This document shows, one piece after another, positions 33,803 to 42,893 of a stretch of 64,000 nt of DNA; positions within the stretch are counted from its first letter, which is position 1; each line of letters opens with the position of its first letter. The notes beneath the pieces were generated by a model. It was not told the DNA's origin. It made no database searches and saw only the letters and a program-made list of their open reading frames with translations. The stretch is from assembly GCF_003260125.1 (NCBI RefSeq), contig NZ_QHKO01000012.1:1-64000 (forward strand). Direction: 5' to 3'. The stretch comes from Lujinxingia litoralis (GTDB taxonomy: Bacteria; Myxococcota_A; Bradymonadia; Bradymonadales; Bradymonadaceae). Position numbers and translations under genes: made by a program.

Positions 33803-35023
33803 ATGGACCGCTTTGGGACGACAGAGTTTCGCGAGCTGGTGGGTGTGCACGAAGCCCCGGCGATCTCGATCTACATGCCCGTGGAGCGCCGGGAGATGAC
33901 GGGGAAGGTCAACCGTTTGAAGTTGCGCGGGCATATCGACGAGGTGGAAGGGCGGCTCAGAGCGGCAGATCTACTCAACGAGGAGGAGCGTCGCAGGTTG
34001 TTGGAGTCGTTGTACGCGATGGCCGAGGAGCGGGACTTCTGGAACCACAGCGGTGAAGGGGTGGCGATTTTTGCGTCTCCCAGCTTTCAAAAGGTTTATC
34101 GGCTGCCCCGCAGCTTTGAGGACGAGGTGGTGGTCGGTGATAACTTTCACACCCGTCCCTTGCTGGGGATGTTGGCGATGCCGGAGAGCTACTGGGTGCT
34201 GGCCGTCGGGGAGGAAGAGGTCAATCTCTGGGAGGGTAGCGCCTCGGGTGCGCGGCCGGTGGAGGTGGAGAACCTGCCGCATAGCCTGCGCGATGCGCTG
34301 ATGCTGGAGGAAGAGAAGGGGCAGGACGGCATGAAGTTGCGTTCGGCCCAGGGGCCCCGGGGACGCGGCGGGGGCTTTATGTCGCCGATGGTGCATGGTC
34401 ATGGGGGCGGTCGGGAGCAGCATAAGGCCTACCTCAAGCAGTATTTCTCACAGGTCGCTGAGGCGATTGCCGAGTATCTGGGCGACGCCCGCGGACCGCT
34501 GATTTTGGCGGCGGTCGACTACTGTCATCCGCTCTTTCATGAGGCCGCCCGTCATAGCGGACTTACCCAGCTGGTGAACGAGGGGATCGAGGGCAACGTG
34601 CATTACTGGAGCGATGCCGAGATTCATCAGCGAGCCTGGCCGATGGTGGAGGCGCAGGCCTCGGAGAGGGTGGATCGGGCGCTGGCGCTCTGGGAGCGAA
34701 ACTTCGGCAAAGGGGCCGTGGAGATCGATCTGGCGCAGATCGCCCGCATGGTAGTGGAGGGGCGGGTGCATATGCTGCTCCTTGATGAGGAGGCGCATCT
34801 TTTGGGGGACTTCGATCGTGAGCTCGGTCAGGTGCACGAGGTCAATGGCGATTCCGATGAGGTGGATCAGGCCATGGCCAAAGACGTGTACGACGAGTTA
34901 GCCGAAGCGGTCATTGAGATGGGTGGGGAGGTTGTGGTGCTGCCCCGGGAGCGCATGCCCAGCCAGACCGGGCTGGGGGCGATCTTAAGGGGCGGGGATA
35001 CCCCGATACCACCGCGGGCCTGA
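33803..35023 (+). CDS. BaeRF-type archaeo-eukaryotic release factor homologue
   Basis: A 406-residue cytosolic protein that I assign to the bacterial archaeo-eukaryotic release-factor group (BaeRF family 3 type): APAISIYMPVERRE and the charged KVNRLKLRGHIDEVEGRL opening, a central domain with VYRLPRSFEDEVVVGDNFH and ESYWVLAVGEEEVNLWEG, a glycine-rich loop (GPRGRGGGF...HGHGGGREQHKAYLKQYF) where a catalytic loop could sit, and a C-terminal eRF1 domain-3-like part (VHMLLLDEEAHL, AEAVIEMGGEVVVLPRERMP). Relatives are proposed to act in ribosome rescue or against it; none is well characterised as far as I know. A TAAGGAG site precedes the ATG. Confidence 0.78.
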   Translation: MDRFGTTEFRELVGVHEAPAISIYMPVERREMTGKVNRLKLRGHIDEVEGRLRAADLLNEEERRRLLESLYAMAEERDFWNHSGEGVAIFASPSFQKVYRLPRSFEDEVVVGDNFHTRPLLGMLAMPESYWVLAVGEEEVNLWEGSASGARPVEVENLPHSLRDALMLEEEKGQDGMKLRSAQGPRGRGGGFMSPMVHGHGGGREQHKAYLKQYFSQVAEAIAEYLGDARGPLILAAVDYCHPLFHEAARHSGLTQLVNEGIEGNVHYWSDAEIHQRAWPMVEAQASERVDRALALWERNFGKGAVEIDLAQIARMVVEGRVHMLLLDEEAHLLGDFDRELGQVHEVNGDSDEVDQAMAKDVYDELAEAVIEMGGEVVVLPRERMPSQTGLGAILRGGDTPIPPRA

Positions 35024-35069
35024 GAGGACGCGCGGCTGTACACGAGCTTGAGAGTGCCGGGAATGGAGT

Positions 35070-35102
35070 GCGCCGCCGACGACCGTCGGGGGCGCTTTTT
35101 TT
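35070..35102 (+). terminator. Terminator after the BaeRF gene
   Basis: GCGCCGCCGAC-gacc-GTCGGGGGCGC followed by seven T. Confidence 0.9.
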
Positions 35103-35212
35103 GGCGGGTTGGGCTGCCGGAGCTTTGTCGGTGGGACTGTTAGGGGCTATGGTGAAACGCTGATTGAAGATGGAATCTGGATGAAGGCTGGCAGCCCAGT
35201 GAGCGTCTCCGT

Positions 35213-36400
35213 ATGACCACGCAGCCCACCGATAAAACGCCCCCGAAGAGGCGAGCCTCGACGCGTCCGATCGACGCGCCGCAGCTGCTGGTGGGGCGTG
35301 TGCTTGATGGGCGCTACCGTCTGGATCGGGTGCTCAACGCCGGAGGCATGGGCATTATCTTTGAGGCCTGCCAGCTCAGCGTGAACCGCACTGTAGCGGT
35401 GAAGGTGCTCAAGCCCACACTCACTCGGGATCCCTCGCTGGTGGAGCGTTTTCAGCTTGAGGTGGAGTTGGTGGCCAGTATGGCGCACCCCCACGTGGTG
35501 CAACTTATCGACAGTGGCACCGACGCCGGGGGGCTGACCTACCTGGTGATGGAGTACGTCGACGGGGTGACGTTTCGCCAGGCGTTGCGGCGCGGGCATT
35601 TGCGGCTGGCCGATATTTTGGAGGTCTTCGCCCAGGTCTGTGAGGCGCTTATTGAGGCTCACGGTCAGCAGATCATTCATCGCGATTTGAAGTTCGATAA
35701 CATCATGCTCTCGCGGCATCGTGACGGACAGATCCACGTGAAGCTGCTGGATTTCGGGGTGGCCAAGTTGCTCTCGCGTAAACGGGAGCTGACCCAGGGA
35801 GGGCAGGTTGCCGGGACGCCGGGGATCATTGCGCCGGAGCTGGTGGATGGAAAGCCGCCTTCGGCGCGCAGCGACTTATACAGCCTGGGGGTGCTCCTCT
35901 TTACAGCGCTGGCAGGGGAGGCGCCTTTTCGGGGGGAGAATGACCTGGCGTTGATGCGGGCACATAAGACAGAGCCGCTGCCGAATCTGCGACTGCGGGT
36001 GGGGCAGGCCGTCCCCGAAGAGGTCATTGAGTTGACCTTTGAGCTGCTGGAAAAAGAAGTGGAGCGTCGTCCGCGCGACGCCGCCCAGGTGCGGGATCGG
36101 CTGCGCCGGATGCGCGATGCGCAGCGTGGTCGGGATCCGGATGCGGCGATCTACATTCCCCCGCAGGGCGACGCGCTGGAAGAGACCGGTGAGCGCAGTC
36201 CGCTGCCGCTGCATCTCTTTGAGTTGGAGGCTGAAGGCGGCGAGCGACCCGTGCGCCGGGAGGGATGGATTCGCTTTATCTTCCCTCAGCCGCTGGTGGC
36301 TCCGATGACGGTGGTCACGATGATGAGCCTGATCTTGATCCTGCTCATCGTGACCCTGATGTACATGCTCTACCAGCAGTTTGGTCCGCCGCCGGGGTGA
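35213..36400 (+). CDS. Transmembrane Ser/Thr protein kinase
   Basis: A 395-residue eukaryote-like kinase tethered by a C-terminal membrane helix. The kinase domain (about 30-300) has LNAGGMGIIF, the lysine of VAVKVLK, HRDLKFDNIML and LDFGVAKL, then GTPGIIAPE and SDLYSLGVLL. FDN replaces the usual PEN in the catalytic loop, but the metal-binding Asn is kept. Residues 366-388 are hydrophobic (VVTMMSLILILLIVTLMYML) with only a short proline-rich tail outside, so no external sensor domain is present. The juxtamembrane linker is acidic. It could feed the FHA protein at 3.8 kb; that is inference. Confidence 0.9.
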   Translation: MTTQPTDKTPPKRRASTRPIDAPQLLVGRVLDGRYRLDRVLNAGGMGIIFEACQLSVNRTVAVKVLKPTLTRDPSLVERFQLEVELVASMAHPHVVQLIDSGTDAGGLTYLVMEYVDGVTFRQALRRGHLRLADILEVFAQVCEALIEAHGQQIIHRDLKFDNIMLSRHRDGQIHVKLLDFGVAKLLSRKRELTQGGQVAGTPGIIAPELVDGKPPSARSDLYSLGVLLFTALAGEAPFRGENDLALMRAHKTEPLPNLRLRVGQAVPEEVIELTFELLEKEVERRPRDAAQVRDRLRRMRDAQRGRDPDAAIYIPPQGDALEETGERSPLPLHLFELEAEGGERPVRREGWIRFIFPQPLVAPMTVVTMMSLILILLIVTLMYMLYQQFGPPPG

Positions 36401-36563
36401 GCTGCCGGCGGCCAAGCGATCACCAGCGGCGGGGGGGGGCGCACGCTTTGCGAAGGTCCGGGGCGATGTGTAGGTTTGGCGCGTTGAGATAGAGCGCGTT
36501 GCCTGCGCGCGTCTGCCCCTGTGACCGCCCTCGCCATGGCGAGGGGCCTGAAGGAGTGAAGCG

Positions 36564-38315
36564 ATGAGCGAGTCGATCGAGCCGAGCTTTGAAATTCCGC
36601 AACCCAATGCCCGTGGTCGCCAGGCGCTTCAGGGCTTTGGTGAGGCGATGCGCCACAACGCCTTTGAGGGCGACGGGCATTTTCGGCGAGTGATCAGGCG
36701 CTACGCCAGGCCGGAGCGTCGCCCGGCGTTGGAGGCCGCGCTGGCTGCGTTTGGTCAGGTGGTGTTGGGGCCGCTGGATGAGGTGGTGCGCAAGAATAAC
36801 GAGCCGGGCAACCTTCCGCAGCTCCAGCGCTACACCGGTTTTGGGGAGCGTATCGAGGCCATCGATCATCACCCGAGCTATCATGAGGCCGGGCGCATGA
36901 TTTATGGCTCCGGGGTGATGGCGGCCTACGCCGAGCATCCGAACACCCTGGGGGCGCTGAGTCGCTTTTACCTCTCGAGCCTCAATGGGGAGGCCGGGCA
37001 TAATTGTCCGCTGGCCTGTACCGCCGGGGTGATCCGGGTACTGCAGGAGCTGGGCAGCGAGGAGCTCAAAGCGAGGTATCTGCCGGGGTTTCTCGACGCC
37101 GAGTATGACAACCACCTGGAGGGCGCCCAGTTTCTGACCGAGGTTCAGGGCGGGAGTGATGTGGGGGCCAATGCGACCCGGGCGTTGCGGGCCGAAGACG
37201 GGAGTTTTCGGATCTACGGGGAGAAGTGGTTCTGCTCAAATATCGATGCGGACGTCTTTCTGATGACGGCGCGGGTCGAGGAGCTGGGGCAGGAGGGCAC
37301 CCGTGGGCTGGGGCTCTTTTTGGTGCCGCGCCTTCTGGAAGACGGCTCGGTCAACGAGTTCTACGTGCGTCGTCTCAAGGATAAGCTGGGCACGCGCTCG
37401 ATGGCCTCGGGGGAGTGCGACTTTCGCGGGGCACAGGCGTTTCATATGGGGGAGCTCGGCCAGGGCTTCAAGCATATGATGAACCTGGTGATCAACACCT
37501 CGCGTCTCTACAACGCGGTGGGGTGTTGCGGGGTGATGCGTCGGGCTTACCTCAGCGCCCGGCTCTACGCGGAGCACCGCGAGGCCTTTGGGCAGCCGAT
37601 TCTCAACTACCCGCTGGTGCAGGAGACGCTGGGCGATATGCGCGCGGAGTTGGAGGCGATGGTTTCGGCGAATTTTCATCTCTGCGCGCTTCAGGATCGG
37701 CTGGATGAGGGGGAGGCCAGCGAGCAGGAGGCGGCGTTTTTGCGCATGGCCATCAACATCAACAAGTCGCGTACGGCGATCTCGGCCCGCCAGGCCTGCG
37801 TGCAGGGCATTGAGGTGCTGGGCGGCAATGGCGCCATCGAGAGTTTTTCGGTGCTGCCGCGTTTGTTGCGCGATGCGATCGTCTACGAGAACTGGGAGGG
37901 GACGCATAACACCCTTTACATGCAGGTGCTGCGCGACATGCACCGCTACCGGGTGCACGCGGGCTTTTTTGCGTACTTAAGCGGGCTGCTCGATCAGGTG
38001 CAGGGCGCCGAGTATGAGCGGGCCGAGGAGTTGTCGCGGGCGTTGGGCGAGCTTTCGGCACAGGTCGACCGGGTGTTGAGTCTGAATCAGGCCAGCGCCA
38101 GTCTGGCGATGCGAGAGCTGGTCGATCAGCTGGCCACGCTGTTTTACGGCGTGGTGAGGGTCTGGGAGCGCGATGGCGGCGCGCTCGACGGGGAAGATGA
38201 AGCCGTGGATCGAGCCTCGGTGGAGCATTTTTTGGATCGCGGGGTGCGCGAACCGCGCGGTGTGGATGAATCGGGTTACCTCAGGCGTTTACAGACACTG
38301 GCGATGCGCCGCTGA
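36564..38315 (+). CDS. AidB-like acyl-CoA dehydrogenase
   Basis: A 583-residue flavoenzyme of the acyl-CoA dehydrogenase superfamily. Marks: the FAD/substrate loop AQFLTEVQGGSDVGAN, WFCSNIDADVFLMTAR, the C-terminal domain NTSRLYNAVGCCGVMRRAY, GQPILNYPLVQETLGDM, and the end of the active site YENWEGTHNTLYMQVLRDM. The long N-terminus (about 100 residues) and WEGTHN recall AidB and related long ACADs rather than classic fatty-acid enzymes. The predicted reaction is flavin-dependent alpha,beta-dehydrogenation, or a stress role as in AidB; the substrate is unknown. A GAAGGAG site precedes the ATG. Confidence 0.87.
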   Translation: MSESIEPSFEIPQPNARGRQALQGFGEAMRHNAFEGDGHFRRVIRRYARPERRPALEAALAAFGQVVLGPLDEVVRKNNEPGNLPQLQRYTGFGERIEAIDHHPSYHEAGRMIYGSGVMAAYAEHPNTLGALSRFYLSSLNGEAGHNCPLACTAGVIRVLQELGSEELKARYLPGFLDAEYDNHLEGAQFLTEVQGGSDVGANATRALRAEDGSFRIYGEKWFCSNIDADVFLMTARVEELGQEGTRGLGLFLVPRLLEDGSVNEFYVRRLKDKLGTRSMASGECDFRGAQAFHMGELGQGFKHMMNLVINTSRLYNAVGCCGVMRRAYLSARLYAEHREAFGQPILNYPLVQETLGDMRAELEAMVSANFHLCALQDRLDEGEASEQEAAFLRMAININKSRTAISARQACVQGIEVLGGNGAIESFSVLPRLLRDAIVYENWEGTHNTLYMQVLRDMHRYRVHAGFFAYLSGLLDQVQGAEYERAEELSRALGELSAQVDRVLSLNQASASLAMRELVDQLATLFYGVVRVWERDGGALDGEDEAVDRASVEHFLDRGVREPRGVDESGYLRRLQTLAMRR

Positions 38316-38436
38316 GGGCGCAAATTTTACGCCACTTACGGGTGGCGCGCCGCGTCATAAACGATCGTTGCCAGCGCCTCTGCCGGTTACTAGGTTGGCC
38401 GCCGGTAGTTCACGTAACCCTGAAATGAGTGAGATT

Positions 38437-39675
38437 ATGAGCGAGACGAAGCAGCCCTGGAATGAGTCGATGCCTGAGGCGCAATTCAACTTCATGCGTG
38501 AGGTCCTCGCTGCGCCGAGCCCGATCGGGCTGGAGGCGGCAATGAGCTACGGAGTGCTCAAGCCGCGGTTCGACGAAGTGAAGTTGGAGGGCTGGGCGGT
38601 ACATCAGTTCCGCGGCAACGCGGGCCTGGTGCTCGATACCCATCCGGGGGAAGACGAGCGCCTGACGGTGATGATCATCGGCCACGCCGATAAGATCCGC
38701 ATGCAGGTGCGCAGCATTTCCGACGATGGCAAGATCTGGATTAACAGCGACTCCTTTTTGCCGCTGACCCTGATCGGTAACGAAGTCATTCTGTTCAGCG
38801 AAGATCCCGAGAAGCCGGGAAGCTACCGCGAGCTTCGCGGCGGGACCATTGAGGCGCTGGGAGCGATTCACTTCGCGGACAGCTCGGTGCGCACCGGCGA
38901 CAAGGGCTTGAAGCCCGAGCAGCTCTACCTGGAGCTGGGGCTTCATGGCGAGGATCGCAAGAAGCAGGTTGAGAAGCTGGGGATTCGCGCCGGCGATCCG
39001 ATCCTGCTCGACCGTCCGATTCGTCGTGGGTTCGGGCCCGACAGCTTCACCGGCGCGTACCTGGACAACGGGCTGGGCTGTTTTGTGAGCGCGGAGTGTG
39101 CTCGCATTCTGGCGGAAGAGGGCGGGCTGAAGAACGTGCGCGTGCTCTTTGCCATCGCCACCCACGAGGAGATCGGTCGCTTTGGCAGCCGGGTGCTCGC
39201 TGGCGAGTTGAAGCCTGATGTGGTCATTGGCGTGGATGTGAACCACGACCTGGAGGCGGCGCCGGGTGTGGGCGACAAGCGCTTCACCCCGCTGAAGATG
39301 GGCAAGGGTTACACGTTGAGCGTGGGCGCGGTGGCCAGCGAGTTTCTCAACCGTCTCTTTGAAGAGACGGCGCTGGCCAACGAGATTCCCGTGCAGCGGG
39401 ATGTGTGTGGTCGCGACACCGGAACCGACGCGATGGCGGCGGTGCTGGCGAGCGTGGATGCGGCGGCGACCTCGATCGGTTTCCCGATTCGCAACATGCA
39501 CACGGTATCGGAGCTGGGACATACCGGCGATGTGCTGGCCTCGATCTACGGGTTGGTGCGCACACTTCAGCACATGGACCAGGCCAACGATGGCAAGGGA
39601 TTGACGGCGGATGATTTCCGCAACGGTCACCCGCGCCTGGATCAGGTTGAGACGCTCAGTCACCGCGGCGCCTGA
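38437..39675 (+). CDS. M42-family metallopeptidase
   Basis: A 412-residue dinuclear metal aminopeptidase of the M42 (glutamyl aminopeptidase/TET) family. Predicted ligands: His 83 (IGHADK), Asp 210 (YLDNGLG), Glu 244-245 (ATHEEIG, with the general base), Asp 267 (GVDVNHD) and His 355 (FPIRNMHT). The usual HxDExG reads HADKIR, a local change that leaves the histidine intact. These enzymes assemble as dodecamers and trim peptides in the cytosol. Two in-frame ATGs are possible (38425 and 38437); the second has a GAGTGAG site. The frame is open far upstream, overlapping the dehydrogenase gene, but that part is not protein-like. Confidence 0.88.
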   Translation: MSETKQPWNESMPEAQFNFMREVLAAPSPIGLEAAMSYGVLKPRFDEVKLEGWAVHQFRGNAGLVLDTHPGEDERLTVMIIGHADKIRMQVRSISDDGKIWINSDSFLPLTLIGNEVILFSEDPEKPGSYRELRGGTIEALGAIHFADSSVRTGDKGLKPEQLYLELGLHGEDRKKQVEKLGIRAGDPILLDRPIRRGFGPDSFTGAYLDNGLGCFVSAECARILAEEGGLKNVRVLFAIATHEEIGRFGSRVLAGELKPDVVIGVDVNHDLEAAPGVGDKRFTPLKMGKGYTLSVGAVASEFLNRLFEETALANEIPVQRDVCGRDTGTDAMAAVLASVDAAATSIGFPIRNMHTVSELGHTGDVLASIYGLVRTLQHMDQANDGKGLTADDFRNGHPRLDQVETLSHRGA

Positions 39676-39717
39676 GTCACGGTGATGTTTGAGGCGCCCC
39701 TGTGGGGCGCCTGAAGA

Positions 39718-39752
39718 GCCAGCGGCGGGACGTCCCGTCGCTGGCTTTTTTT
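39718..39752 (+). terminator. Terminator after the M42 peptidase gene
   Basis: GCCAGCGGCGGGAC / GTCCCGTCGCTGGC followed by T7. A second inverted repeat (GAGGCGCCCC...GGGGCGCCT) sits just before it at about 39691-39712. Confidence 0.88.
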
Positions 39753-39793
39753 GAGGGTATGGCAGCCAGGTTGCGTCAGTCGATGCCGAGGCG

Positions 39794-40864
39794 ATGGTGA
39801 GTGAGACTTCCGAGCGTGAGATGGACCCGTTGGTAAAGCCCTGGTGGAAGGTCGGGCGACTGGCCGTGGTGGGGGTGGCCAAGAACTGTGGCAAAACGAC
39901 CACGTTAAACGCGATGATTGCGCGGCGTCGGCCGGAGCCGCTGGGGCTGGTGTCGGTGGGCATTGATGGGGAGCAGGCCGACGTGCTTCTGGGCACCGAA
40001 AAGCCGGCTATCGCGGTGGATGAAGGGCACTGGGTGGTGAGTGCCGAGCAGGCGCTGGGGCGATCGACGGTGCCGCTGGAGTATGTTGCGCCGCTGGGGG
40101 TGAGTTCGCCGATGGGGCCGGTGATGGTGGCCCGGGCGCTGGGGCCTGGCGAGGTGATTCTGGCCGGGCTTCGCCACCGGGGGGATGTGGTGAAGGCGCT
40201 GGAGGCGTTGCTGGCCCGGGGGGCCGGGCCGGTGTTGGTGGATGGGGCCTACGGGCGGGTGGTGGGCGCGCATCCGGAGGTGGCGCCGGCGATCGTGATG
40301 TCGACCGGGGCCGTGGTGGGGAGCGTGGAGGATGTGATTCGGCGTACTCACGACGTGGTCGATCGTCTCACGTTGCCGGTGGTCGAGAGTGAGATGTGGC
40401 GGGAGGCGCTGGCGGCAGCCAGACGCGATAAGCGGGCCTACCTTGTGGAAGACGACGGGGAGCTTCGCGAGCTGCCCCACGCCTCGGGTCTGCTGGGGCT
40501 GAGTCAGGGGCGCCGGCTCTGGCAGAAGTCCACGGCCGGGGTGGTGGTGCCGGGGCTGGTGAGTGATCGGGTGATCGAGGAGTTGTTGGCGGTGGGAGGG
40601 CCGCGCACACGCACGCTGGTGGTGGGTGATGGTACAGCGCTGCACCCCGGTGGCCGGTTGTGGCGGCGCTTCAGGCGGAGCTGGGAGGTGCGTGTGGGGC
40701 ATTCCTCGCGCCTGCTGGCGATCAGTTTCAATCCGACGTCCATCACCGGCGCGCGGCTGGACGAGGGGGCGCTTCGCGAAGCGCTGGAGGCCCGGTGGCC
40801 CGACGTGCCCGTGTTTAATCCTGTTGACCCGGGGGATGAGGCGCGCATCATTCAGGGGACTTAA
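39794..40864 (+). CDS. P-loop ATPase resembling lysine 5,6-aminomutase reactivase KamB
   Basis: A 356-residue protein with a Walker A motif GVAKNCGKTT (27-36). The pattern after it (GLVSVGIDGEQADVLLGTEK, then a G-rich V/A segment, ARALGPGEVILAGLRHRGDV, VDGAYGRVVGAHPEVAPAIV, MSTGAVVG) matches what I recall of KamB proteins encoded in lysine-fermentation clusters, which help reactivate the B12-dependent lysine 5,6-aminomutase. The enzyme itself is not in the window, but kal and kce of the same pathway are at 21-22 kb. The assignment rests on remembered sequence features, so a generic P-loop GTPase is the alternative. The start has a GAGGCG site. The RCC1 lipoprotein gene begins 63 bp on. Confidence 0.65.
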   Translation: MVSETSEREMDPLVKPWWKVGRLAVVGVAKNCGKTTTLNAMIARRRPEPLGLVSVGIDGEQADVLLGTEKPAIAVDEGHWVVSAEQALGRSTVPLEYVAPLGVSSPMGPVMVARALGPGEVILAGLRHRGDVVKALEALLARGAGPVLVDGAYGRVVGAHPEVAPAIVMSTGAVVGSVEDVIRRTHDVVDRLTLPVVESEMWREALAAARRDKRAYLVEDDGELRELPHASGLLGLSQGRRLWQKSTAGVVVPGLVSDRVIEELLAVGGPRTRTLVVGDGTALHPGGRLWRRFRRSWEVRVGHSSRLLAISFNPTSITGARLDEGALREALEARWPDVPVFNPVDPGDEARIIQGT

Positions 40865-40927
40865 GCAATGATAACCGGGGGGGCGTGGGGATGTTGCACG
40901 CGCTCACTGCGTGGCGAGGGGGCGAGT

Positions 40928-42721
40928 ATGAGACGTTGGCTGCCGTGGGCTCTGGTGCTGATCACGATGACAGGATTGGGCTGCAATGGTGACGACTCGC
41001 CAGAGGATCGCGATGCTGGCCCAACGGATACGGAGCGTCCTGATGGGGAGGAGCCCGATGGCGATGTGCCCGATGGGGAGGAGCCCGATGGCGATGTGCC
41101 CGGGGACGAGCTTCGGTTGAGCGTCGAAGCGGTCGACGACCCGGTCTTCATCGATGGCGAGGAGGGGGAGGTTACGCTGAACTTTAGCTGTGCGCCGGCC
41201 GGGTGCACGACCACTTGTCAGCTCAACGAGTTGGACGCGGAGGCCTGCGCGCAGAGCTACACGGTGCGGGTCAATGAGGGCCGCCACGATGTGGCGATTC
41301 GCGCGAGCTATCAGGGCGAGGAGGTCGAAGAGCGGGTGAGTTTCCGGGTGGTGGGGGCGTTTGAGTTGAGCGTGAGTGCGCCGCCGGCCGGGGATGTGTT
41401 TGTGGTGGACCAGGGGCAGGTGAGCGCGACGTGTGAGGGGCGTCCGGAATGTGTGCTGAGTTGCGAGATCTGCACCGAGGGCAGTTGTCAAGCGCTGGAG
41501 GGGTGCGAGACGGGAGCGTCTCTGGTGCTGAATGCGGAGGAGACGGAGCTGGTGGTGCGCGCCTGTGTGGATGTGGATGGGGAGGATTTCTGCCAGGAAG
41601 AGCGCCGGGATTACGTGTTGGTGGCGCCGCGTTGGGAGCAGCTCTCGCTTGGCGAGACGCACGGATGCGCAGTTCTGGCCGATGACACGCTGTGGTGCTG
41701 GGGGAACAACGGCGACCGGCAGCTGGGGAGCGCGTCGCCGGAGCGCTCGATTTTCCCCCTGCAGGTTCCCGGAGCGTGGGCCTCGGTGAGCGCGGGGCGC
41801 GCGCATACCTGCGCGTTGAAACCGGAGGGCACGTTGTGGTGCTGGGGCCAGCAGCGCTTTGGTCGTCTGGGGAACGGAGAGGTCGGGGCGGGGACCCTTG
41901 TGGAGCCCGTGCAGGTCACTCAGGAGAGCGACTGGGATGAGGTCAGCTCCGGTGATGCCCATACCTGCGGGAGACGCGGTACTGAGATCTACTGCTGGGG
42001 CTACAATCCGGGAGGGCGTCTGGGCGTGGGGTTGACCAGTGGGACGGTTCCAGATCCGACGCTGGTTGTTGGCGGTCATTCCTGGAAGCAGGTGAGCTCG
42101 GGGCATGAGCACATCTGCGGACTGACCGAGGACGATCAGGCCTATTGTTGGGGGCGCGGAGATGACGGGCGGCTGGGCAATGGAGCGCTGGGCAATCTGG
42201 ATGTGCCTACCGCTGTGATTCAGCCCGAGGGGGCGACCTTTGTCCGGCTGGAGGGCGGGTTTCAGCATACCTGCGCGGTGATGGAGACATCTCGTGGTCG
42301 TCGAGTCTTCTGCTGGGGTACCGGCTCGACCGGTCGCCTGGGCACCGGAGCCTCCGGACCGGACCTGGTGCTGGCGCCGGAGGAGGTAGGCGGGGATGTG
42401 CCTCTGGTGTCCGTGAGCAGCGGCAATGTCCATAGTTGTGGACTCAATTCCGATGGGGAGGCCTGGTGCTGGGGGTACAACGATCACGGCCAACTCGGGG
42501 TTGTGCAGACCGGTAATGAGCTTGTGCCGGTGGAGGTCGATGTGGACGAGACCTTCTTGCAGATCGAAGCCGGAAAAATTCATACCTGCGCCATCACGAC
42601 AGCCGGCGTGATCTTGTGCTGGGGAGAGAATGGCGACAGTGAGCTAGGTCGGGAGATCGAGGGGAGTGAGACCCATATCCCGGGACCGCTTAGCTGGCCC
42701 TACGGGCTCGAAGCTCTTTGA
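40928..42721 (+). CDS. RCC1-repeat lipoprotein
   Basis: A 597-residue exported protein (signal MRRWLPWALVLITMTGLGC). An Asp/Glu/Pro/Gly linker contains a perfect 30-bp tandem duplication. Two beta-rich, cysteine-containing domains follow (about 60-235). The C-terminal 360 residues form seven RCC1-type blades, each with the pattern GxxHTCALxxxGxxxCWGxNxxGxLG (for example CWGNNGDRQLG, CWGQQRFGRLGNG, CWGYNDHGQLG), which should close a beta-propeller. Such propellers bind proteins or polysaccharide outside the cell; the target is unknown. The ATG at 40928 has GAGGGGGCGAG upstream; a frame open from 40868 adds only 20 residues without signal character. Confidence 0.88.
   Translation: MRRWLPWALVLITMTGLGCNGDDSPEDRDAGPTDTERPDGEEPDGDVPDGEEPDGDVPGDELRLSVEAVDDPVFIDGEEGEVTLNFSCAPAGCTTTCQLNELDAEACAQSYTVRVNEGRHDVAIRASYQGEEVEERVSFRVVGAFELSVSAPPAGDVFVVDQGQVSATCEGRPECVLSCEICTEGSCQALEGCETGASLVLNAEETELVVRACVDVDGEDFCQEERRDYVLVAPRWEQLSLGETHGCAVLADDTLWCWGNNGDRQLGSASPERSIFPLQVPGAWASVSAGRAHTCALKPEGTLWCWGQQRFGRLGNGEVGAGTLVEPVQVTQESDWDEVSSGDAHTCGRRGTEIYCWGYNPGGRLGVGLTSGTVPDPTLVVGGHSWKQVSSGHEHICGLTEDDQAYCWGRGDDGRLGNGALGNLDVPTAVIQPEGATFVRLEGGFQHTCAVMETSRGRRVFCWGTGSTGRLGTGASGPDLVLAPEEVGGDVPLVSVSSGNVHSCGLNSDGEAWCWGYNDHGQLGVVQTGNELVPVEVDVDETFLQIEAGKIHTCAITTAGVILCWGENGDSELGREIEGSETHIPGPLSWPYGLEAL
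41042..41101. repeat. Perfect 30-bp tandem duplication in the RCC1 gene
   Basis: Two identical 30-bp copies (41042-41071 and 41072-41101), encoding DGEEPDGDVP twice, just after the signal peptide. The identity at third codon positions suggests a recent duplication. Confidence 0.9.
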
Positions 42722-42893
42722 GAAAGGCCGGTGGATGCTGTGCAGGTGCGCCTCTTGCCGGGATCCCGAGAAGTTCGCGCTTGGCCCTTCATTATTCGTC
42801 GGGCTCTGCCTAAGATGCCGGAGACAAACCCCGAGGATCGAAGTGTGAGCGCTGTGCCCCACCGGGAGCCTGGCGCGGGCGTGAGGAGCAGGT

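Noticed and set aside
38173..38436. N-terminal extension of the M42 peptidase into the dehydrogenase gene
   Set aside because: The extension overlaps the 3' end of the previous gene, contains no conserved peptidase sequence and would make the protein far longer than its family.
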